From assembly GCA_020349865.1 (NCBI GenBank), contig CP070700.1, forward strand, positions 2,144,000 through 2,155,509: 11,510 bases of DNA, written 5' to 3'. Below are positions 6,732-11,510 of the stretch, piece by piece; position 1 is the stretch's first letter, and the number at the start of each line of letters is the position of its first letter. The position numbers and the translations under genes are program-made. The notes below the pieces were generated by a model. The model saw nothing but the letters and a program-made list of their open reading frames with translations, had not been told where the DNA came from and did no database searches. This stretch comes from Desulfobacteraceae bacterium. Its GTDB lineage: Bacteria; Desulfobacterota; DSM-4660; Desulfatiglandales; Desulfatiglandaceae.

Positions 6732-9214
6732 TACGTCTTTGCACCCCTTAATTTTTTTACATTACGGGATTTAATCTTTTTTTTTAGATTCTTCCTGAGG
6801 ATCTTTTTCGTCTCCACGATCTCTTCCTTCGTCACTGTCTTTCGAAGTTCTTCCATATTTCCCATGACCATGGAAAATCGAACCCCTTCAGCAGCACTGA
6901 TCCATTCCAGTTGGAGACGTTCTTTTCTCAGCCCCCACTTTTCCATTTTTTTCCAGACCTTTTCAATTCTCCTTTTGGTCCAGTGGTTCGCATCAATGTA
7001 ATGGCAGTCCCCGAAATGACAGCCTGAGACCAAGACCACCGGAGCCCCTGCCTCGAAGGCCTTCCAGATGAACTTTTCGTCCACCCTGCCTGAACACATG
7101 GTTCGGATGAGACGCACGTTTGGCGGGTAATTCAGGCGAGAAACCCCTGCAGAATCGGCACCCGCATATGAGCACCAGTTACAGGCAAAGCAGACCACCT
7201 TTTCTCTGGGATCCTTTTCCAAAATTGCGAGGACCTGGGACAGGATCTGAGCATCGCTGAAATGGTTCATTTCAATTGCATCAAAGGGACACTCAGCCGC
7301 ACAGGTACCGCACCCGGCGCAGGCTGCCTCTATCACCACTGCTGGCCTCTTGTTCTCCTTATCAACCGTGATGGCATTATATGGGCAGACTTTGGCACAT
7401 ATGCCGCAGGATGTACATTTACCTTCATCCACTCGACTTGTAATAGCCTCGACAGTAATCTTGCCAGGGGACATCACCCGCCCGGCCCTTGCAGCCGCAG
7501 CAGAAGCCTGAGTCACAGCATCTTTTATATCCTTTGGGGACTCGGCCGTACCTGCGAAGAAAATTCCGCCGGAAGCGGAATCCACAGGCTGGAGCTTTGG
7601 ATGGGCCTCAAGGTAAAAGCCATCCGAGGTCTTTTGCAGTGCAAGCATTTCCTGGATTTTGTCCATATCATTTGATGGGACCAGCCCCAGAGAGAGGACG
7701 ACCATTTCTACTTGATGTTTTTCCAGTTTGTCGGTGGAGGTATTCTCTGCAAAAAGGGTAAGATTATGAGATTCCGGGTCTTCTTGCACATCTCCTGGAA
7801 GCCCTCTGATATATTTGACCCCCTTGCCCTTGGAGCGCTGGAAAAGGTCTTCAAAACCCTTGCCAAAGGCGCGAATATCGATATAGAAGACCTTCACCTC
7901 CATATCCGGATAATGCTCTTTCAGCATGAGGGTATCCTTTATGGTATTCATGCAGCAAATGTTGCTGCAATATGGATTTGCCTTTTTGTTTCCCGGAGAC
8001 CGCGACCCAACGCACTGAATGAACGCAACCGATTTGGGGACTTTAAGATCGCTGAGACGGACAACTTCTCCCTTGGTCGGCCCCCCGGCATTAATTAGGC
8101 GTTCAAATTCCATCGTGGTCACCATGTTCGGCAAGCGGGTATACCCGTATTCATCCAGGGGTGTGGGATCATAGGGCTCCATCCCGGTGGCAACAACGAT
8201 GGTCCCTATTTTCAATGTCAACTTCTCGTCCTGCGCATCGTAATCGATGCATCCTTTCTCACAGGCCTCTTTGCACTTACCGCAGATCAGCGGATCCTGC
8301 CCAAGGCATTCAAGAGGATTCAATACATAGGCGGATGGCACGGCCTGGGGAAAAGAGATGAAGATTGCCTTGCGGGAACCCAGTCCCATTTCAAACTCAT
8401 CGGGTATCACTACCGGGCATACCTGCGCACAATCGCCGCAGGCAGTACATTCGTTTTCTTTGACATAACGAGCCTTTTTCCGGATAGTAACCTCAAAATT
8501 GCCCACATATCCTTTGATGTCCTCGATCTCGCTCAAGGTCATTAATTCAATATTGGGATGTCGACCGACATCCGTCATCTTCGGCCCGAGGATTCAAATA
8601 GAACAATCCATGGTTGGATAGGTCTTATCCAGTTGGGCCATAACCCCACCAATGGACGGTTTTTTCTCAACCAAACAGACCTGAAAACCATTGTCAGCAA
8701 GGTCAAGGGCAGCTTGAATTCCTGCAACACCACCACCGATAACCAGGCTCTTTTTGGTTACCGGAACCTCCAGTTCCTCAAGGGGTCTCAATAGCCTCAC
8801 CCGGGAGACTGCCATTTTTACGAGATCCTTGGCCTTCTCGGTAGCGTCCTTTTTTTGATGCAGATGGACCCATGAGCATTGCTCGCGAATGTTGGCCATC
8901 TCGAATAGGTATGGATTCAGGCCGGCTTCCGCGCACATTTGCCGAAAGGTAGGCTCATGGAGCCTCGGGGAACAGGAAGCGACCACCACCCTGTTGAGAT
9001 CCAGTTCTCTGATGTCCTGTTTGGCCAGTTGCTGGCCTGGGTCAGAACACATGTAGGAATAGGCTCTGGACACGGTAACGCCTTCAAAACCCTTTGCCCA
9101 TTGAGCAACAGCCTCGCAATCCACAGCATCAGCTATGTTCAAACCACACTGGCAAATATAGACACCTATTCTTATCTCTTCATCCGGAGCCTCTAAAGCC
9201 TGCACAACAGTCAT
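6731..9214 (-). CDS. hdrA: HdrA-MvhD fusion flavoprotein, apparent selenoprotein (in-frame TGA read as Sec207)
   Basis: One 827-residue protein if the TGA at 8594-8596 is read through; otherwise it splits into two ORFs (8594-9214 and 6731-8578). Order of parts: HdrA N-terminal region (IGVYICQCG at 16-24), FAD-binding GGGVAG (160-165), the CSI-Sec site (204-207), a ferredoxin-like cluster set (Cys256, 259, 262, 266), further cysteines (303-322; 416, 420, 421), two more [4Fe-4S] sets (Cys600, 603, 606, 610; Cys632, 635, 638, 642), and an MvhD domain (Cys675, 678, 681, 707, 732, 737). A basic tail ends the protein, with 13 Lys/Arg in the last 25 residues. HdrA is the FAD-bearing electron-bifurcating subunit of heterodisulfide-reductase-type complexes; MvhD takes electrons from a hydrogenase or dehydrogenase partner. 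The start has AGGAGGT six nt upstream. It follows the HdrD-like gene in the operon and is coupled to the next gene by a TAATG overlap. Confidence 0.9.
8556..8573 (-). promoter_or_regulatory. Candidate bacterial SECIS hairpin downstream of the Sec codon
   Basis: The minus strand reads GGATGTC-GGTC-GACATCC: a perfect 7-bp stem capped by a GGUC tetraloop that starts 28 nt after the TGA. Bacterial SECIS elements lie just downstream of the UGA inside the coding sequence, with an apical stem and a loop containing GU, as in E. coli fdhF, where the loop includes GGUC. The lower stem and the bulged U are not obvious by eye. The same bases encode the conserved DVGRHP residues, so part of the symmetry could be coding coincidence. 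Confidence 0.65.
8594..8596 (-). other. In-frame TGA, predicted selenocysteine codon of hdrA
   Basis: On the minus strand the frame reads [22 protein letters not shown]. HdrA proteins typically read DCSxCILxPKM followed by DVGRHPN, so the TGA falls exactly on a conserved cysteine and conservation continues on both sides in the same frame. Three other genes here (acyl-CoA synthetase, stand-alone MvhD, HdrA-like fragment) end in TGA, so the codon is not generally reassigned. Selenocysteine-containing HdrA is known from methanogens and reported for deltaproteobacteria. Confidence 0.9.
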
Positions 9215-9220
9215 GGATTA

Positions 9221-9227
9221 ACCTCCT
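9221..9227 (-). promoter_or_regulatory. Ribosome binding site of hdrA
   Basis: AGGAGGT lies six nt upstream of the ATG at 9212-9214. It is the strongest Shine-Dalgarno on the minus strand of the window. No comparable site precedes the ATG at 8578, which supports a single long hdrA rather than a separately started second ORF. Confidence 0.85.
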
Positions 9228-9291
9228 AATAAAACAGTGCGCTCTAACTGTTCATGATTTTTTTAGGTCTGGTTCTAAAGCCCATTTTCCC

Positions 9292-10470
9292 TTATAAATC
9301 GTCTCCTTCCATCGATTCCGCAATGACCGAAGAAAGGTCCTTGATCTTCATAGTAAGATCCTGCAGGCAGTTTACATCTCGCATGGCGCAGGTTAGATGT
9401 ACCTGACATTTTGGGCACGCTGTAACGATCAAATCGCTTTTGGTACCTTTGGCCTCTAAGAGACGTGAAACCTGCATCTGTTTGCTGTACCGATCGCAAT
9501 GAAGCCAGGCGGAATTTCCACAGCACCACGCCCCGTGTCCAAAATGGGGCATCTCCCGAAGTTCCAGGATTGATCCAAGAAGTTCCCTTGGAGCATCGTA
9601 AACCCCACAAAAACGCCCCAGCCGGCAGGGATCTTGATAAGTAGCAGTACTTTTCGAAATTTTGCCTGCATGAAAGCCTACTTTTTGAAGATACTCACTC
9701 AAATGCATCACCTCAAAGGAAAAGAGTTCCATTGATTTTGCATAAAGGTGTCCCAAAACATAGCTGCACTCCCCACAGGCCGTGACAATGGTCTTGACTC
9801 CAGCCTCCCGGAAAGATTCTATGTTAAGGCGTCGAAGTTTATGAAACGACTCCTCATCCCCTGTCCAGATGAGGTCGTGTCCACAACACCGTTCATCAGG
9901 CAAAACCACAGGCTCGATACCCAGCGAGTTGAGGATTTTCACTGTATCAATAGCAATTTTTACCAAATTTACGTTCATTTCAGAAAAAAAGGTCTCGAAA
10001 TGGGGAAGGCAGCCCACAAAATAGAGTATTTCCCCTTTAGAAGATACCTTAAGGTCCGGGGTAATCCAATCCAGGCGATTCTGGTTCAAGCTCGGGGCTG
10101 TCTGCATACGCATTAAGCCGTGCAGGGCGCCACCGTGACTCATATGACCTCTAAAATCCTCTCGTGTATAAAGGGGACGTATTGCCCGGACAAATTCGGT
10201 AAAAGAGATTCCGACGGGACACCGTTCATTACAGAGCCCACAGGTAAGACATGTCCAGGCCTTTTCCCTGACGTATTCGGAATCAATTCCTTCATCAATG
10301 GCATATTTGGCAACAAGACGCGGAGAAAAATCACAGTCTACCTGGGCCAAGGGGCAGGCCCCCGTGCATTTTCCGCATTCAACACAATGAAAGACCTGAA
10401 AATCTTCTATAAGACGATTTAAGATTTTGCTTTTATCCAAAAGACATCCTGTATTCTTTAAACGAGACAA
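9292..10470 (-). CDS. HdrD-like (HdrC-HdrB type) iron-sulfur protein with two CCG domains
   Basis: 392 residues. The N-terminal HdrC-like part has two [4Fe-4S] sets, Cys29, 32, 35, 39 and Cys74, 77, 80, 84. The C-terminal HdrB-like part has two cysteine-rich CCG domains: Cys154, CCG at 195-197 and CGEC at 232-235; then Cys282, CCG at 316-318 and CPKC at 352-355. In HdrB/HdrD these bind the noncubane clusters that reduce the heterodisulfide. As this gene lies directly upstream of hdrA, it is the likely disulfide-reducing or electron-accepting arm of the complex; the real acceptor is unknown, and CoM-S-S-CoB is unlikely outside methanogens. The start is a TTG at 10470 with AGGA upstream; an in-frame TAG lies just before it, and TTG at 10440 is an alternative. 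No membrane segment is seen, unlike DsrK-type neighbourhoods. Glycolate-oxidase-like or LutA-like CCG proteins are less likely alternatives. Confidence 0.85.
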   Translation of the reverse strand: MSRLKNTGCLLDKSKILNRLIEDFQVFHCVECGKCTGACPLAQVDCDFSPRLVAKYAIDEGIDSEYVREKAWTCLTCGLCNERCPVGISFTEFVRAIRPLYTREDFRGHMSHGGALHGLMRMQTAPSLNQNRLDWITPDLKVSSKGEILYFVGCLPHFETFFSEMNVNLVKIAIDTVKILNSLGIEPVVLPDERCCGHDLIWTGDEESFHKLRRLNIESFREAGVKTIVTACGECSYVLGHLYAKSMELFSFEVMHLSEYLQKVGFHAGKISKSTATYQDPCRLGRFCGVYDAPRELLGSILELREMPHFGHGAWCCGNSAWLHCDRYSKQMQVSRLLEAKGTKSDLIVTACPKCQVHLTCAMRDVNCLQDLTMKIKDLSSVIAESMEGDDL

Positions 10471-10536
10471 GCAGCAATCCTATTAATTTAATGCCAATCC
10501 ACTATTTGTCCTTTTGCGACTAATTATTCTTATATC

Positions 10537-10562
10537 TCCCTCTCCCCTCAGGGGGAGAGGGA
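10537..10562. repeat. 11-bp G/C-rich palindrome spanning the mvhD stop codon
   Basis: TCCCTCTCCCC (10537-10547) and its exact reverse complement (10552-10562) flank a TCAG loop. The stop codon of the MvhD-like gene (10548-10550) lies in the loop, and the left arm as read on the minus strand encodes its last residues. CCCTCTCCC/GGGAGAGGG palindromes are common dispersed intergenic repeats in bacteria (recollection). In the transcript it would form a very stable hairpin between mvhD and the HdrD-like gene. The following bases are A-rich rather than a U run, so it is more likely an mRNA stability or processing element than a terminator. Confidence 0.65.
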
Positions 10563-10973
10563 ATTCAACGGTGACTTCCTCATCTTAGCTATCTTCTTCG
10601 CAAATGAGTTCATTTCCTCAAAGAGCCTGTTTTTTTCATCAAAGGAATATTTCATCGTTGAGAACCGCTCGGGTTCCAACCCCAGAATATGCATTAGTCC
10701 TCGAATGGGACCTGCAACTTTTTCGGATTGCTCAGGACCCGGACCATACCGGCATTCTTTATCCTTGCACCCGACAACCACCACACCTCCTGCCCCCTTT
10801 TCAAAGGCAAAAAGGATCATTGCAGGATCTACCCGTCCTGTGCACATCACCTTAATTGGATAAATGGGTTGAGCAAGCGATGGCTCGGACTTAACCAAAT
10901 CCAGGTAACACCGGTACGGTGCCCAGTTACAAAAAAAGGCCAAAATAGGCCCTTTGTCATCCTGAGAATTCAT
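10548..10973 (-). CDS. mvhD: Stand-alone MvhD/FlpD-like [2Fe-2S] electron-transfer subunit, variant cysteine pattern
   Basis: 141 residues, the size of MvhD (hydrogenase iron-sulfur subunit). It aligns with the MvhD domain at the end of the hdrA product through FxCNW (13-17), VMCTGRVDP (42-50), FAFEKGAGGVVVVGC (55-69), ECRYG (73-77) and LGLEPER (97-103). Cysteines are 15, 22, 44, 69 and 74. In the hdrA-fused copy the first pair is CNWC, whereas here it is CNW followed by Cys22, so one ligand is shifted by four positions, and the usual HxGDCHY is KDKECRY. The family links HdrA to an electron-donating partner. Its ATG overlaps the end of the upstream HdrA-like gene by 17 nt, with AAGGTGATGA before it. 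The last five residues and the stop lie in the palindrome at 10537-10562, which may have replaced the original C-terminus. Confidence 0.85.
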   Translation of the reverse strand: MNSQDDKGPILAFFCNWAPYRCYLDLVKSEPSLAQPIYPIKVMCTGRVDPAMILFAFEKGAGGVVVVGCKDKECRYGPGPEQSEKVAGPIRGLMHILGLEPERFSTMKYSFDEKNRLFEEMNSFAKKIAKMRKSPLNSLSP

Positions 10974-11510
10974 TCATCACCTTTTCAAAGTATCCTTGTT
11001 CAGACTCGGGTATACTTATGGCTCCCGTAGGGCATTCAGCGATACAGCTTCCACACCCCGTGCAGAGCCTTGGCTCGATACACGAGTAAGCCACGCCTCG
11101 GGTTGTCTCCTCCAAATGGGCAGCACCTTCCGGACATATATCTGCGCACCTTCCGCAGCCACGGCAGAACTCTGAATCTACATGGACCACATGATACTCA
11201 AATGTCTCTGCCCTTCCAAAGGCACTTTCCAATACTTCGCCGGCTGCTGATTTTCCCAAATCCTGATTGGGAATATTGCGTGCGTGAGGCCAGGACGCCA
11301 TATAGACACCCGGGATGCCCGTCTCGAGAGTTCCGAAAGCCCTGGTGCTTAATGCGTTAAAGTCTCTTTGAAAGGCATCCCGCCTATAGGGAATATTTTT
11401 GAATTCATTTCTCCCCAGCATGATAAAGCCCGCATGTATCTTCTGATATCGAGGATTTTCATCAAAAGCCTTACCGTCTAAATTATGCAGCCATCTACCC
11501 TTTCCCCGAA
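10957..11510 (-). CDS. HdrA-like flavoprotein, C-terminal part (cut by right edge)
   Basis: The frame is open to the right edge, so the N-terminal part including the FAD-binding region is outside the window; the ATG at 11421 is internal. Counting from that Met, the segment ETGIPGVYMASWPHARNIP (33-51) and the following SAAGE (58-62) resemble the end of the HdrA flavin domain, where the family has xPGIFxAG, PxDI and an Ala-rich helix. Two [4Fe-4S] ferredoxin motifs follow: CRGCGRCADICP and CTGCGSCIAECP. It is followed by the overlapping mvhD gene, giving a second HdrA plus MvhD module beside the fused one. Its flavin-domain end is divergent from the other HdrA in this operon. A different FAD oxidoreductase with a ferredoxin tail remains possible because only about 180 residues are visible. 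Confidence 0.75.
   Translation of the reverse strand, partial: RGKGRWLHNLDGKAFDENPRYQKIHAGFIMLGRNEFKNIPYRRDAFQRDFNALSTRAFGTLETGIPGVYMASWPHARNIPNQDLGKSAAGEVLESAFGRAETFEYHVVHVDSEFCRGCGRCADICPEGAAHLEETTRGVAYSCIEPRLCTGCGSCIAECPTGAISIPESEQGYFEKVMNEFSG

Noticed and set aside
5775..7001. Plus-strand ORFs opposite the ACT-NTase and hdrA genes
   Set aside because: Low-complexity, Phe-rich translations antisense to clear conserved proteins; no sign of real genes.
6731..8578. Separate 615-residue gene starting at ATG 8578
   Set aside because: The ATG lacks a Shine-Dalgarno sequence, and the conserved HdrA sequence continues in frame upstream through the TGA to a strong start at 9214.
8594..8596. Genome-wide UGA reassignment (Trp or Gly code)
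   Set aside because: Several genes in the window end at TGA in the expected place, and the aligned residue is Cys, not Trp or Gly.
8594..9214. hdrA as a pseudogene broken by a nonsense mutation
   Set aside because: Conservation is intact on both sides, there is a single stop at exactly the Cys/Sec column, and a SECIS-like hairpin follows. Loss by random mutation is less likely, though raw reads should be checked.
9233..9252. AACAGT...ACTGTT inverted repeat before hdrA as an operator
   Set aside because: Only 6 bp with an 8-nt spacer, A/T-rich and inside an operon gap; not distinguishable from chance by eye.
10957..10959. Second Sec codon at the end of the HdrA-like fragment
   Set aside because: The ferredoxin domain is already complete, the following codons show no conserved sequence, and the next gene starts in overlap, so this TGA is a normal stop.

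Overview
The window looks like a stretch of an anaerobic chromosome, most plausibly a sulfate-reducing or syntrophic deltaproteobacterium (Desulfobacterota). This is inferred from gene content: ferredoxin-dependent 2-oxoacid oxidoreductase genes, an ADP-forming acyl-CoA synthetase, HdrA-MvhD fusion and HdrD-like genes, an apparent selenocysteine codon in hdrA, and short repeat families of a style I associate with that group. No 16S rRNA or other taxonomic marker is present, so the assignment is inference. No tRNA, rRNA, CRISPR array, transposase or phage gene was seen.

Left half, plus strand (1-5057): the 3' part of an ADP-forming acyl-CoA synthetase; a 346-nt gap filled largely by a degenerate CGCAAAG-type repeat element; an enoyl-CoA hydratase; a short gap holding a MITE-like element with inverted ends; then a compact four-gene 2-oxoacid:ferredoxin oxidoreductase set in the order delta (ferredoxin), alpha, beta, gamma. 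Together these suit a catabolic route in which a 2-oxoacid is oxidised to an acyl-CoA with reduction of ferredoxin, an enoyl-CoA is hydrated, and ATP is made from an acyl-CoA.

Right half, minus strand (11510 down to 5067): a convergent operon read from right to left. It holds the C-terminal end of a divergent HdrA-like flavoprotein (cut by the window edge), a stand-alone variant MvhD, an HdrD-like protein with two [4Fe-4S] clusters and two CCG domains, a large HdrA-MvhD fusion, and a GlnD-related protein with two ACT domains in front of a nucleotidyltransferase domain.

The most important correction to naive annotation concerns the HdrA-MvhD gene. It appears as two ORFs (8594-9214 and 6731-8578) separated by one in-frame TGA at 8594-8596. 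The reading frame continues without a break, and the TGA sits where HdrA proteins have a conserved cysteine (CSxC becomes CSI-Sec). A 7-bp hairpin with a GGUC loop lies at the right distance downstream to be a bacterial SECIS element. I therefore annotate one 827-residue selenoprotein gene (6731-9214). Its stop codon overlaps the start of the ACT-nucleotidyltransferase gene as TAATG, which ties that possible regulator to the Hdr electron-transfer complex. The two convergent operons are probably linked metabolically by ferredoxin: Kor makes it and the Hdr complex can use or make it by flavin-based bifurcation or confurcation.
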